Of a DNA stretch of 64,000 nucleotides, positions 35,331 to 44,106 are shown in pieces; the stretch's first letter is position 1, and each line of letters starts with the position of its first letter. The translations under genes and the position numbers were made by a program. Source of the stretch: CAWGHZ01 sp963822575. Lineage in GTDB: Bacteria; Pseudomonadota; Alphaproteobacteria; MPNO01; DASWLB01. The stretch spans positions 1,364,001 through 1,428,000 of the forward strand of contig CAWGHZ010000007.1 of the NCBI GenBank assembly GCA_963822575.1. The letters run 5' to 3'. The notes beneath the pieces were generated by a model that was not told where the DNA came from, ran no database searches, and saw only the letters and a program-made list of their open reading frames with translations.

Positions 35331-37484
35331 TCAGAACTGCACCTGGCCGAGATTCTTGAATGCCACCTGGAAAAAAATCGTGGTGCTCGGCACCAGATCC
35401 CGGTCGAAGCCGAAGTTGCGGACATAGTTCCCGGTGACCACGAAGCACTCGTCTTCGTAGGTCAGCCCGAACCCATGCGACAGTTCGCCGCCAGGGTTCG
35501 CCAGGTTGCGCACCATGTGGGCGTTGAACCGCCAGTGCGGCGTGAGTTGCGCCGTGATGCCGGCCTGCACCTCCTCGCGCGCGTCGAACTCGGGCTGATC
35601 GATCCGCTTATCGATCGAGAGGTAGTTCACCGACAGCTTGACCGCCTGGGGCCCGACGGTCGCCCCCACCTCCTGGCGCCGGACGGCCAGGGTCTTGTGA
35701 TCGAGACGGAAACGGTAGAGGAAATTCAGAAGCTCGGAGGGCGACGCCTGGACCCGGCCGACGATGTCGGACAAATTGTTGTCGAGGCCCGTCCCCGCGG
35801 CGAATGCCGCGTTGCGTTCGCGGCTGTAGCTCTGCCCGACAAGGATCGAGCCGGATGCGTTATCAGGCGCCAGCACCGTTCCGCGCACGCCATAATAGAC
35901 CCGCTGGCCGCCATCGACCCGGTCGAGCCCGCCGAAGCGGTTGGCGGCGAAGATGTTGGTATCCTGCAGCTCGAAATCCTGGCTGTCCTCGTTCGGGATG
36001 TCGGACGGGTTGCCCCCGGTCGGCGCCACGACGACGCCGACGATCGGCTCCACTACCTCGCTCGTCTTGCCGTCGTGGCGGACCAGGGGATAGCGCCAGT
36101 CGACGCCGGCCTGCGGGAAGACGCGGCCTGAGGTGCCGCTCTTCGTCGGCCCGGCCGCGCTGAACGGGTCGGCCAGATCGTCGAACTGGTAGAGGTCGGT
36201 CTGCAGCGTGGCGAAAATCGTATAGACCTCACCGTCGTCGGCGACCACGGGCAGGCGCCAGCCCGGTGTCAGCGAGACATGGCGGCTGTCGGTGCCCTGG
36301 CTGCGGGTGACCTGCAACGCCTCGGCGTTCAGCTCCCAGCGCCCGCCGAAGCGCCCCGGATCCCCGACGAAGTTATAGTGGGCGAGCGGCAGAACCAGCG
36401 GCGTCTGCCCGCCGATGTCGTTGGACCGGAGCCCCTGGAACGAGTAGCCCTCGATCACCGAGTAATCGCGTCCGTGGAAGCCTTCGAGATAGGCCCGCGA
36501 AGTCAGGAGGGAGTCCGAACCGAACCCGTAGCTCGGAAGATATGTGTCGTCGGAGGTCCGGTAAATGTTGGCGCCGGTGCGCCAGTGCGGACCGAGGTCG
36601 AAGTGCGCGAAGCCCTTGATATGGCCGCGGATCGCGTCGTGGCCGTTGGGCGAGGTGCCGTCCGTCGCGCTGCCGTCCAGGCGGAGCTCGCCGTGGGCGT
36701 AGCGCTCGCGGTACTCGCCTGCCAGCACCGGCCCCTCGCTTGTGGTGATGATCGGTTCGATGGTCGCGTCGCGGTTCGGCGCGAGATTGAGGAAGTAGGG
36801 TATGCGGAATATCTTGCCGAGGATGCTGTCGCTGCCGAACGACGGCGTGAGAAAGCCGGTCTTGCGCTCGACCGTCGGGTCCGGGTGCTGGAAGTAGGGC
36901 AGATACATCACCGGGACGCCGAACATCTCCATCGTCGCGTCGTAGTATTTGATCTCGTGCGCGACCTCGTCATGGACCACCCGGTCGGCGCGCAGCTGCC
37001 AGAGCGGCGGGCGGTCCGGGTGCGCGGCGCAGGCGGCGCAGGGCGTGTAGACCCCCTTGGCCATCTCGTTGCGCACACCGGCCACGCGCTTGGCGCCGTT
37101 GGCGGCGAGGCGTGAATTGTCGGTGAGCCGCGCCCTGAGGTTGCGGATCAGCGCGTCCTTAAGATCGCCCGAGAGCGCCATGTAATCGGCGAAGAACACC
37201 TCGCCCGAGGCGGCCAGCAGCGTAACGTTGCCCGAGGCGGTAGCGGTGTCCTCGCGCTGGTTGTAGGTCACCGTGTCGGCCATCAGGACGTTGTCGTCGC
37301 GCGAGAACTCGACGTGGCCGGTGGCCACCACCACACCCAGCTCGCGGTCGTAGCGCAGCAAGTCGGCCTTGAACAGCACCGGCCCGTTCCCCTTGAGGGA
37401 CTTGCCGATGTCCTGCGCGCCCGCAACCCCTGCAACGAGAGCCGCGCAGATCGCCAGCACCGCGATGGCGAGCCCCCCCCGCAC
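35331..37484 (-). CDS. lptD: LPS-assembly protein LptD
   Basis: About 717 residues; the outer-membrane beta-barrel that inserts lipopolysaccharide. The GTG at 37484 is chosen because it follows the lptG stop and opens a clean signal peptide ending near VAGAQD; a TTG at 37526 would also fit but overlaps lptG. The N-terminal OstA/LptA-like jellyroll runs to about residue 130 (RYDRELGVVVATGHVEFSRD). The barrel follows, with VPVMYLPYFQHPDPTVERKTGFLTPS split over its first strands. Two Cys pairs appear in VYTPCAACAAHPDRP. A run of eight G falls in codons 2-4 of the signal peptide. It is coupled with lptG and lptF. Confidence 0.92.
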   Translation of the reverse strand: MRGGLAIAVLAICAALVAGVAGAQDIGKSLKGNGPVLFKADLLRYDRELGVVVATGHVEFSRDDNVLMADTVTYNQREDTATASGNVTLLAASGEVFFADYMALSGDLKDALIRNLRARLTDNSRLAANGAKRVAGVRNEMAKGVYTPCAACAAHPDRPPLWQLRADRVVHDEVAHEIKYYDATMEMFGVPVMYLPYFQHPDPTVERKTGFLTPSFGSDSILGKIFRIPYFLNLAPNRDATIEPIITTSEGPVLAGEYRERYAHGELRLDGSATDGTSPNGHDAIRGHIKGFAHFDLGPHWRTGANIYRTSDDTYLPSYGFGSDSLLTSRAYLEGFHGRDYSVIEGYSFQGLRSNDIGGQTPLVLPLAHYNFVGDPGRFGGRWELNAEALQVTRSQGTDSRHVSLTPGWRLPVVADDGEVYTIFATLQTDLYQFDDLADPFSAAGPTKSGTSGRVFPQAGVDWRYPLVRHDGKTSEVVEPIVGVVVAPTGGNPSDIPNEDSQDFELQDTNIFAANRFGGLDRVDGGQRVYYGVRGTVLAPDNASGSILVGQSYSRERNAAFAAGTGLDNNLSDIVGRVQASPSELLNFLYRFRLDHKTLAVRRQEVGATVGPQAVKLSVNYLSIDKRIDQPEFDAREEVQAGITAQLTPHWRFNAHMVRNLANPGGELSHGFGLTYEDECFVVTGNYVRNFGFDRDLVPSTTIFFQVAFKNLGQVQF

Positions 37485-37488
37485 CCCG

Positions 37489-38583
37489 TCAGCCGTCTTC
37501 GAGGTGGAACAGCATCGAGAGCCCAAGAAGCGAGGCCACCCCGGCCGGCGTCCAGGCGGCCAGCACCACCGGGATGCGCGCCGAAAGCCCGAGGGCGAAC
37601 ACCACGTCGGTGAGGAAGTAGAGCACCAGCCCGGCCGCCACGCCGGCCGCGAATACGATCCCGGTGCCGCGCCGCCGCCCGTGGCGCAGCGAGAAAGTGG
37701 CAGCGATCAGGATCATTGCGCACAGCAGAAGCGGGTCGGAGAGAAGCGAGTTCCAGTAGAGCCTGTGGCGCAGCCCGGAGAAGCCCGCCTGCTCGAGTTG
37801 CTGGATGAAGGCCGGCAGCGCCCAGAACGACATGGTCCCGGGCTCGGCGAAGCCGTCATAGATCGTGTTGGGCGTGATGTCGGTCTTGAGGCGATACTCT
37901 GCCTCGGTGTGCGGCACACCATCGCGCGTGGTGATGCGCGCGTCTTGCAGGATCCATTGGCCGTTGCCCAGCCGGGCGTGCGGCGCATCGATCCGCTCCT
38001 CAAAATGGTCGACGCCGCGGAATAGGAAGATGGTGATGTCGGTGAAGCTCATGTCGCGCGGCGAGACACGCACGGCGTGCACGATCGACTGGCCCTGGTC
38101 CGTCCCCTGGCGCAGCCACAGCCCGGTCGAAGAGACCGACATCAGGCTCTGGCGGCCCTCGATGTAGCGCGCCTCCATCTGGTCGTAGCGCAGAAGAAGG
38201 ACAGAGGCGAGCGGGTTCACCACCATCACGCGGAACGCGCCGATCGCGACAGCCATCACCAGCGCCGGCAGCAGGAACTGCCACGCCGACACGCCGGCCG
38301 CACGCGCCACCACGAACTCGTGGCTGCGATTGAGTCGCCAGAACGCCATCAGCGCGCCGAACAGGACGGCGAACGGCACCACCCTCTGCGCGGTGTCCGA
38401 GAGCTTGAGGAGCGCCATCTCGAGCGCGATGCCGAACCCCGCATCGGCGTGGCCGGCGACGCGGCGCACGAGCTCGATCACGTCGAGCATGAATACGATG
38501 CTGACCAGCATGAGGAACACGATGGCGAACCAGATCAGAAACTGGCGGCCGAGATAGAGCGACAGGATTGCCGAGACCCGCAC
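37489..38583 (-). CDS. lptG: LPS export ABC transporter permease LptG
   Basis: A 364-residue inner-membrane permease of the LptB2FG extractor. The start is GTG 38583, 8 bases after the lptF stop. It begins LSLYLGRQFLIWFAIVFLML and has three N-terminal helices, a periplasmic jellyroll region (about residues 130-270) and three C-terminal helices. LLKLSDTAQRVVPFAVLFG and RLNRSHEFVVARAAGVS form the coupling region facing the ATPase. Partner lptF is directly upstream and lptD directly downstream. Confidence 0.93.
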   Translation of the reverse strand: MRVSAILSLYLGRQFLIWFAIVFLMLVSIVFMLDVIELVRRVAGHADAGFGIALEMALLKLSDTAQRVVPFAVLFGALMAFWRLNRSHEFVVARAAGVSAWQFLLPALVMAVAIGAFRVMVVNPLASVLLLRYDQMEARYIEGRQSLMSVSSTGLWLRQGTDQGQSIVHAVRVSPRDMSFTDITIFLFRGVDHFEERIDAPHARLGNGQWILQDARITTRDGVPHTEAEYRLKTDITPNTIYDGFAEPGTMSFWALPAFIQQLEQAGFSGLRHRLYWNSLLSDPLLLCAMILIAATFSLRHGRRRGTGIVFAAGVAAGLVLYFLTDVVFALGLSARIPVVLAAWTPAGVASLLGLSMLFHLEDG

Positions 38584-38591
38584 GTCGTGCC

Positions 38592-39722
38592 TCAGCCGGC
38601 CGACAACGCGGCCGGCGCCGCCTCGGCGCCGCGCCGACGCCGCTTGCCGGTGACGGCAAGGGCGAGCGCGCATATGACGATCGGCACGATCGGGTCGGCA
38701 TAGAGCAGCGGCCATATCGCGAGCATCTTCTCGCCGACGCTCTTGATCACCAGCGCGCCGCCCTCGGTCACCGCCACCGCCGCGATGGCGATGGCGATGC
38801 GCCGCCCCTGGCCGCGCCGGTCGAACTCGCCGGTCAGGAGGCAGGCGAGCGCCACCAGCGCCGCCGCCAGCGACAGAAGCGGCCCGGCAAGACGCGAATG
38901 CCCCTCCATGTGGAGCTTGGCATAGGTCCAGTCCTGGCCGGGCCCGCCGCGCGGCACGAACAATTCGTCAAGATAGCGCTCGCGCGGCTCGCGCCAGCGG
39001 GTCTGCGGCGCCGAATTGGCGGCACCGACATCGAACACGTAGCGGTCGAAATAGAGGATCGACGTGCGGCCGGTCCGCGCGTCGACCTCCTGACGATTGC
39101 CCTTGATCATGAGGACGCGCGGCCCGTCGCTGCCTTGCACCAGTGCGCCGCGCTCCGCCATCATCGTTTCGTGCTGGCGCGGATTGCGCTCGTCCTGCAC
39201 GATGACGCCCAGAAGCTCGCCGTCCGGCGCGCGGTCGCGCACATATACGGTGACGTTCTTCATCAGCGTGGTGAACACGCCTTCCTGCAGCAGCACGCTG
39301 TTGTACGTGTCGCGAATCGCGAACTGGGTATCCTTGAACTGGCGATAGGACGCGGGAAGGAGCCATAGCGACAACACATAGCCAAGCGCGGTGCAGCCGA
39401 GCGCCAGCACGATAGCCGGAGTCGCGAGGCGGCGCTGGCTGAGACCGGTGGCGCGCATCGCCACAAGTTCGGAATCGGCGGTCAGCCGGTTGTAGGTGAA
39501 CACCACCCCGATGAACAGCGCGATGGGGAGGATGATGCTGATCAGCGACGGTAGCATGAGCGCCGTGAAATAGACGAACAGCGGCACCGAGAGGCCGCGA
39601 TTGACGATCAGCTCGACGAAGCGCAGCGACTGCATCAGCCACACCACGCAGGTGAGGCTCGCGAGCACGAGCAGTGTGATCCAGAAGAGCTGGCGGAAGA
39701 CGTAGCGGTTCAATCGCGACAT
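38592..39722 (-). CDS. lptF: LPS export ABC transporter permease LptF
   Basis: A 376-residue permease paired with LptG. It begins MSRLNRYVFRQLFWITLLVL, with LPSLISIILPIALFIGVVFT and RLTADSELVAMRATGLSQ, the cytoplasmic coupling segment. The periplasmic jellyroll and three final helices follow; the tail is basic (GKRRRRG). It is the first gene of the minus-strand lptF-lptG-lptD-surA-pdxA-rsmA block and is divergent from pepA across 248 bases. Confidence 0.93.
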   Translation of the reverse strand: MSRLNRYVFRQLFWITLLVLASLTCVVWLMQSLRFVELIVNRGLSVPLFVYFTALMLPSLISIILPIALFIGVVFTYNRLTADSELVAMRATGLSQRRLATPAIVLALGCTALGYVLSLWLLPASYRQFKDTQFAIRDTYNSVLLQEGVFTTLMKNVTVYVRDRAPDGELLGVIVQDERNPRQHETMMAERGALVQGSDGPRVLMIKGNRQEVDARTGRTSILYFDRYVFDVGAANSAPQTRWREPRERYLDELFVPRGGPGQDWTYAKLHMEGHSRLAGPLLSLAAALVALACLLTGEFDRRGQGRRIAIAIAAVAVTEGGALVIKSVGEKMLAIWPLLYADPIVPIVICALALAVTGKRRRRGAEAAPAALSAG

Positions 39723-39970
39723 GACGCTGCCGGTGCCCTGTTCGCCCTGTCCCCCGCACGGGCGCGCCGCCCGCGCGTGGCCCGACCCGGGCTTGATATT
39801 GCGCGCGGCGAGCCCGCGCAAGGACTAGATTGTGGCCCGGGCTCCAGCCCCCCGACCGCGCGCGGTGCGAGGCGCTTCTCGGCGCGTGATCCGATTCCGT
39901 CACTTTCCGGCCCCATCGCCGCCGTTCGGCGCTAAAGTGCCCGCGCCGATGGACCCCCGATGGTGAAATC

Positions 39971-41473
39971 ATGAAGATCAGCTTCGCCCAGCCCGCTTTG
40001 CCCCGCTCCGGCGCCGTGGTCGCCTTCGTCCTCGATGGCGGTACGCTCTCGGCGACCGCCCAGCAGATCGACAAGGCGACCGGCGGGGCGCTCGCTCGGG
40101 CGATCAAGGCGGGGCGGTTCCGCGGCCGCGCGGCGCAGGCGCTGCACATCCCCGCGCCCGACGGCATTGGCGCGGCCCGCGTGCTGCTGCTCGGTGTCGG
40201 AAAGCCCGACTCGCTCGACGCGCTGGCGGCCGAATCGCTCGGCGGCAAGGTTGTGCAGGAGCTGGGCGGCTCGGGGCTCTCCGCGGCGCACGTCGCCGCC
40301 GACCCGATCAAGGACTCCAAGCTCGCCGCCGCCGAATTCGCCGCCCACCTCGCCTACGGCGCAGAGCTCGGCAGCTACCGGTTCGACAAGTACCGTACCA
40401 AGGAGAAGCCGGAGGACAAGCCGAGCCTCAACGCCATCGTGGTGGCGACGCGCGACCCGGCGGCGGCGCGGCGCGCCCATGCACCCCTCGCCAGGATCGC
40501 CGAGGGTGTGTTCTTCACCCGCGACCTGGTCTCCGAGCCGGCGAACGTCCTCTACCCCGCCACCCTCGCCGCCCGCGCGCGCGAACTCGCCAGGCTCGGC
40601 GTCAAGGTCGAGGTGCTCGACAAGCGCCGCATGACCGAGCTCGGCATGGGTGCGCTGCTCGGCGTAGCGCAGGGCAGCGTGCACGACCCGCGCCTCGTCG
40701 TCCTACGCTGGAACGGCGCGCCGCGCGCGGCCGACAAGCGCCCGATCGCCTTCGTCGGCAAGGGGGTGACGTTCGATTCGGGCGGCATCTCCATCAAGCC
40801 CGCCGGCGGCATGGAAGACATGAAGTGGGACATGGGCGGCGCCGGCGTCGTGATCGGGCTGATGCGGGCCCTCGCCGGCCGCAAGGCCCAGGTCAATGCC
40901 GTCGGCATCGCCGGCTGCGTCGAGAACATGCCGGGCGGCAATGCCCAGCGCCCGGGCGACGTCGTAAAGACCATGTCGGGCCAGACGGTCGAGGTGATCA
41001 ACACCGACGCCGAGGGACGGCTCGTGCTCGGCGACGCCATGTGGTACTGCCAGCAGCGCTTCAAGCCGCGGGCGATGATCGACCTCGCGACGCTCACCGG
41101 CGCCATCATCGTCTCGCTCGGCCACGAGATGGCCGGCCTGTTCGCCAACGACGAGGCGCTGGCCGACCGGCTGATCGCCGCCGGCAAGGCGGTGGGCGAG
41201 CCGGTCTGGCGCATGCCGCTCGGCGAGGGCTACGACAAGATGATTTCGTCCGACATCGCCGACTTCAAGAATATCGGCGGCCGGCCGGCGGGCTCGATCA
41301 CCGCGGCGCAGTTCCTCAAGCGCTTCATCCAGGACGGTGTCGCCTGGGCGCATCTCGACATCGCCGGCGTCACCTGGTCGTCGAAAGCGAAGCCCACCGT
41401 GCCCAAGGGCGGCACCGCGTTCGGCGTGCGCCTCTTGGACCGGCTGGTCGCCGAGCACTACGAGGGAAGCTGA
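39971..41473 (+). CDS. pepA: Leucyl aminopeptidase PepA (M17)
   Basis: A 500-residue two-metal exopeptidase. The catalytic domain shows GKGVTFDSGGISIKPA and the M17 signature NTDAEGRLVLGDA. ENMPGGNAQRPGDVV lies between them. The N-terminal macro-like domain (to about 170) is complete. The hexameric enzyme acts in the cytosol on N-terminal residues, and E. coli PepA also binds DNA. It is followed by holC 8 bases later, the usual alphaproteobacterial pairing. Confidence 0.95.
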   Translation: MKISFAQPALPRSGAVVAFVLDGGTLSATAQQIDKATGGALARAIKAGRFRGRAAQALHIPAPDGIGAARVLLLGVGKPDSLDALAAESLGGKVVQELGGSGLSAAHVAADPIKDSKLAAAEFAAHLAYGAELGSYRFDKYRTKEKPEDKPSLNAIVVATRDPAAARRAHAPLARIAEGVFFTRDLVSEPANVLYPATLAARARELARLGVKVEVLDKRRMTELGMGALLGVAQGSVHDPRLVVLRWNGAPRAADKRPIAFVGKGVTFDSGGISIKPAGGMEDMKWDMGGAGVVIGLMRALAGRKAQVNAVGIAGCVENMPGGNAQRPGDVVKTMSGQTVEVINTDAEGRLVLGDAMWYCQQRFKPRAMIDLATLTGAIIVSLGHEMAGLFANDEALADRLIAAGKAVGEPVWRMPLGEGYDKMISSDIADFKNIGGRPAGSITAAQFLKRFIQDGVAWAHLDIAGVTWSSKAKPTVPKGGTAFGVRLLDRLVAEHYEGS

Positions 41474-41481
41474 CGGAACGC

Positions 41482-41934
41482 ATGACCGACATCGGCTTCT
41501 ACCACTTGACGCGCACGCCGCTCGAACGGGCGCTCCCCAAGCTCCTCGAGAAGGCGCTCGGCCAGGGGCTGCGCGCGGTGGTGATCGCCGGGTCGGAGGA
41601 GCGGGTGGCGGCGCTCGACACCGCGCTATGGACCTACGAACAGCTCGCCTTCCTGCCGCACGGCACCGCGAAGGACGGCGACGCGGAGGCGCAGCCGGTC
41701 TTCCTCACCACCGAGGACGAGAACCCGAACGGCGCGAAGCTGCTGGTCCTCACCGACGGCGTCGCGAGCGCGCGGATCGAGGGGTTCGAGCGCTGCATCG
41801 ACATGTTCGACGGCGCCGACCCCGACGCGGTCGCCAGGGCACGCGAGCGCTGGCGCGCCCTCAAGGCCGCCGGCCACAGCCTCGCCTATTGGCAACAGAC
41901 CGACCGCGGCGGCTGGGAAAAGAAGGAGGGGTAG
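41482..41934 (+). CDS. holC: DNA polymerase III subunit chi (HolC)
   Basis: A 150-residue clamp-loader accessory subunit that links the replisome to SSB. It begins MTDIGFYHLTRTPLERALPK and has VVIAGSEERVAALDTALWTY and FLPHGTAKDG, both characteristic. It ends with SLAYWQQTDRGGWEKKE. It starts 8 bases after pepA and is probably cotranscribed. Confidence 0.92.
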   Translation: MTDIGFYHLTRTPLERALPKLLEKALGQGLRAVVIAGSEERVAALDTALWTYEQLAFLPHGTAKDGDAEAQPVFLTTEDENPNGAKLLVLTDGVASARIEGFERCIDMFDGADPDAVARARERWRALKAAGHSLAYWQQTDRGGWEKKEG

Positions 41935-42026
41935 AGTCCGCCTCAGCGGGTTGCCGGCCCGGCGCGATGCGGCTATAAGGCCGCGCCGGCGCGGCCCGGC
42001 CCCCATTCCCACGGAGTTTCGCACGC

Positions 42027-42449
42027 ATGGCCATCGAACGGACCTTTTCGATCATCAAGCCGGACGCGACGCGCCGCAACGTGACCGGCCAGATCAACGC
42101 CCGGCTCGAGGCGGCGGGGCTGCGCATCATTGCCCAAAAGCGGCTGCAGCTCACCCGCGCTCAGGCGGAACAGTTCTATGCCGTGCACAGAGCGCGGCCG
42201 TTCTTCGGCGACTTGTGCGCGTTCATGGTCTCCGGCCCGGTGGTGGTGCAGGTACTGGAAGGCAAGGACGCCATCGCCAAGAACCGCGAGGTGATGGGGG
42301 CGACCGACCCGGCCAAGGCAGCGGCCGGCACCATCCGCAAGGAGTTCGGCGAGTCGATCGAGGCGAATTCGGTGCACGGCTCGGACTCGGCCGAGACGGC
42401 GGCGAACGAAATCGCGTTCTTTTTCAGTGGCCTGGAACTCGTCGGCTAA
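42027..42449 (+). CDS. ndk: Nucleoside diphosphate kinase
   Basis: A 140-residue enzyme that equilibrates nucleoside triphosphates through a phospho-His. It starts MAIERTFSIIKPDATRRN. The active-site segment reads NSVHGSDSAETAANEIAFFF with the catalytic His (residue 117 region). Length and motifs are normal. CACGGAG precedes the ATG. Confidence 0.96.
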   Translation: MAIERTFSIIKPDATRRNVTGQINARLEAAGLRIIAQKRLQLTRAQAEQFYAVHRARPFFGDLCAFMVSGPVVVQVLEGKDAIAKNREVMGATDPAKAAAGTIRKEFGESIEANSVHGSDSAETAANEIAFFFSGLELVG

Positions 42450-42462
42450 GACATCGGTTGAA

Positions 42463-42594
42463 CTAAAGCGTGAACAAGGCGAGCCCGCCCAAGATGATCA
42501 CCAGCCCGACGATCGAGTACCCGAGCAACCGGGCGAAGCTCTTCCAGCCCTGCATGTGAACCTGGGTCTGCGGGTCCAGCTCGGTCGTCGCCAT
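42463..42594 (-). CDS. aa3-type cytochrome c oxidase subunit IV-like small protein
   Basis: A 43-codon gene encodes MATTELDPQTQVHMQGWKSF followed by one membrane helix (GYSIVGLVIILGGLALFTL). This matches the small bacterial subunit IV family of aa3 oxidases found in alphaproteobacteria. GGGGAGGA precedes the ATG at 42594. It is convergent with ndk (13 bases between stops). No other oxidase subunit is nearby, which is common for this small gene. Confidence 0.78.
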   Translation of the reverse strand: MATTELDPQTQVHMQGWKSFARLLGYSIVGLVIILGGLALFTL

Positions 42595-42763
42595 CTCGTC
42601 CTCCCCTGAAACCCCGCCGCAACGCGGGCGCGACAAAAAGGGAACCACAAGATCGCCCGCCCGGCAAGCGGCGGCGCCCGGCCCGCCGGCGGGGCGCTGG
42701 CGCGGTAAGACTTCGTTCATCCCGGCGGGGCGATCATTTGTCTCTTCACACCGGTGAGCGGTC

Positions 42764-43150
42764 ATGAAGAGATACCTTGCCGAGGCGCCCGAGCGGAGGC
42801 ATCACGGCCTCTGGGGGCGTGACATGAACCCCAGGGCCCTCGCCGCGCATCACAAGTTTGTCGAGGAGTTGGACCTTTCGGTCGCCGTCGCGAACCGCGA
42901 GGTGATCCAGAGGCACATCCCGAACCTGACCCGCGAGACGTTCCAGCAAATCGCCGTCATGGTGGCCCGCTTCCGCGCGGAGTATCTCGAGGCGGCCATC
43001 CGCCTTGCCAACTCGGACGGCTGCCGCGACGGGGCCTGCCTCGTCGAGCTAAAGCACAAACGCGAGCTCTACGATCAGGGCTGCGCTGCGTTCGAGGCGC
43101 TGGAACGCGCCATCGAGCGCGGCTACGTCGACCTCGACCCGCCGGTCTGA
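42764..43150 (+). CDS. Hypothetical protein
   Basis: A predicted 128-residue protein, not recognised. It appears helical, with HHKFVEELDLSVAVANREVI and EYLEAAIRLANSDGC in the middle, a Cys pair near residue 85 (DGCRDGACLVELKHKRE), and an acidic end ERGYVDLDPPV. No signal peptide or membrane segment is seen. An internal ATG at 42824 (MNPRALAAHH) is an alternative start. It lies upstream of the rpsF operon on the same strand, with 191 bases and a promoter between. Confidence 0.6.
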   Translation: MKRYLAEAPERRHHGLWGRDMNPRALAAHHKFVEELDLSVAVANREVIQRHIPNLTRETFQQIAVMVARFRAEYLEAAIRLANSDGCRDGACLVELKHKRELYDQGCAAFEALERAIERGYVDLDPPV

Positions 43151-43199
43151 GGCTTCCCTCGCGCCGTCCCGGCGGTGCCTGGCCGCCCCGCACCTCGCC

Positions 43200-43227
43200 T
43201 TGCGCCCCCTTCGAATCCGTGTATATT
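43200..43227 (+). promoter_or_regulatory. Promoter candidate for rpsF-rpsR-rplI
   Basis: TTGCGC at 43200-43205 and TATATT at 43222-43227 are separated by 16 bases. The pair lies 115 bases upstream of the rpsF start in an otherwise empty gap. Confidence 0.45.
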
Positions 43228-43341
43228 CCGCCCCTTCGCAACTCCTTGCTCCCGCTTGGCCGGGGGCTGGGCTCGGGCGGCCGATGATGCGGTCCAGAGG
43301 GGCCGCGCCGGCGCCGGGCCATGCAAGCCGAAAGGAGACAC

Positions 43342-43839
43342 ATGCCGTTCTACGAGAGCGTGTTCATCGCGCGCCAGGACATCTCCGCCGCCCAGGTGGA
43401 GGCGCTGTCCCAGCGGGTCACCGAAATCATCGCCGGTCAGGGCGGGCAGGTCACCAAGAACGAATATTGGGGCCTGAAGAACCTTTCCTACCGCATCAAG
43501 AAGAACCGCAAGGGCCACTACACCTTGCTGAACATCGACGCGCCTGCTCCCGCCATTGCCGAGATGGAGCGCAATTTGCGCCTCGACGAGGATGTGCTGC
43601 GCTTCATGACGGTGCGCGTCGAAGAGCTGGAGGAAGGCCCGTCGGCGATGATGCGGAGCCGCGAAGACCGCGGGCGCCGATTCGGCGACCGGGACCGCGG
43701 CGATCGGGATCGCGGCGACCGGGATCGCGGCGACCGTGGCGGGCGCGAGCGCGACCGCGACCGGGGCGACCGGCCTTATCGCGACCGCCCGCCGCGCGAA
43801 CGCGCCGAGGCCAGCGCCGACGAGGGAGAGTCCGAATGA
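43342..43839 (+). CDS. rpsF: 30S ribosomal protein S6
   Basis: A 165-residue S6, longer than the roughly 100-130 residue norm because of a charged tail. The core begins MPFYESVFIARQDISAAQVE and has NEYWGLKNLSYRIKKNRKGHY. Residues 110-165 are low complexity, rich in Arg and Asp in RDRGD repeats, then an acidic end. ATG 43342 is placed by AAGGAGACAC. Its stop overlaps the rpsR start (ATGA). Confidence 0.96.
   Translation: MPFYESVFIARQDISAAQVEALSQRVTEIIAGQGGQVTKNEYWGLKNLSYRIKKNRKGHYTLLNIDAPAPAIAEMERNLRLDEDVLRFMTVRVEELEEGPSAMMRSREDRGRRFGDRDRGDRDRGDRDRGDRGGRERDRDRGDRPYRDRPPRERAEASADEGESE
43684..43740 (+). repeat. 15-bp tandem repeats encoding the RDRGD tail of S6
   Basis: About four units near GACCGGGATCGCGGC repeat head to tail with small changes. 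They encode DRDRGD repeats in the S6 C-terminal tail. Repeat-number change would keep the frame. Confidence 0.6.
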
Positions 43840-44075
43840 GCGCCGCGCCTGCCCGCCGGCCCTTCTTCCGCCGGCAGAAATCCTGCCCGTTCTCCGGCCC
43901 GAACGCACCGAAGATCGACTACAAGGACGTGAAGCTCCTGCAGCGCTTCGTCTCCGAGCGCGGCAAGATCGTGCCGTCGCGAATCACCGCCGTCTCGGCA
44001 AAAAAGCAGCGGGAGCTCGCCCAAGCGATCAAGCGGGCGCGCAACCTCGCCCTTCTCCCCTATTTGCTGAAGTAG
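43836..44075 (+). CDS. rpsR: 30S ribosomal protein S18
   Basis: A 79-residue S18, partner of S6 on the 30S platform. It has RRQKSCPFSGPNAPKIDYKD and the conserved KIVPSRITAVSAKKQRELAQ followed by IKRARNLALLPY. The start overlaps the rpsF stop. DUF2232 follows 31 bases on. Confidence 0.97.
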   Translation: MSAAPARRPFFRRQKSCPFSGPNAPKIDYKDVKLLQRFVSERGKIVPSRITAVSAKKQRELAQAIKRARNLALLPYLLK

Positions 44076-44106
44076 GCGGACGGCAGCGGCCGGCCGGGAC
44101 CGTGCA

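Noticed and set aside
43684..43740. Possible CRISPR-like or regulatory repeat
   Set aside because: The 15-bp units are tandem without spacers and lie in frame inside rpsF, encoding its charged tail.
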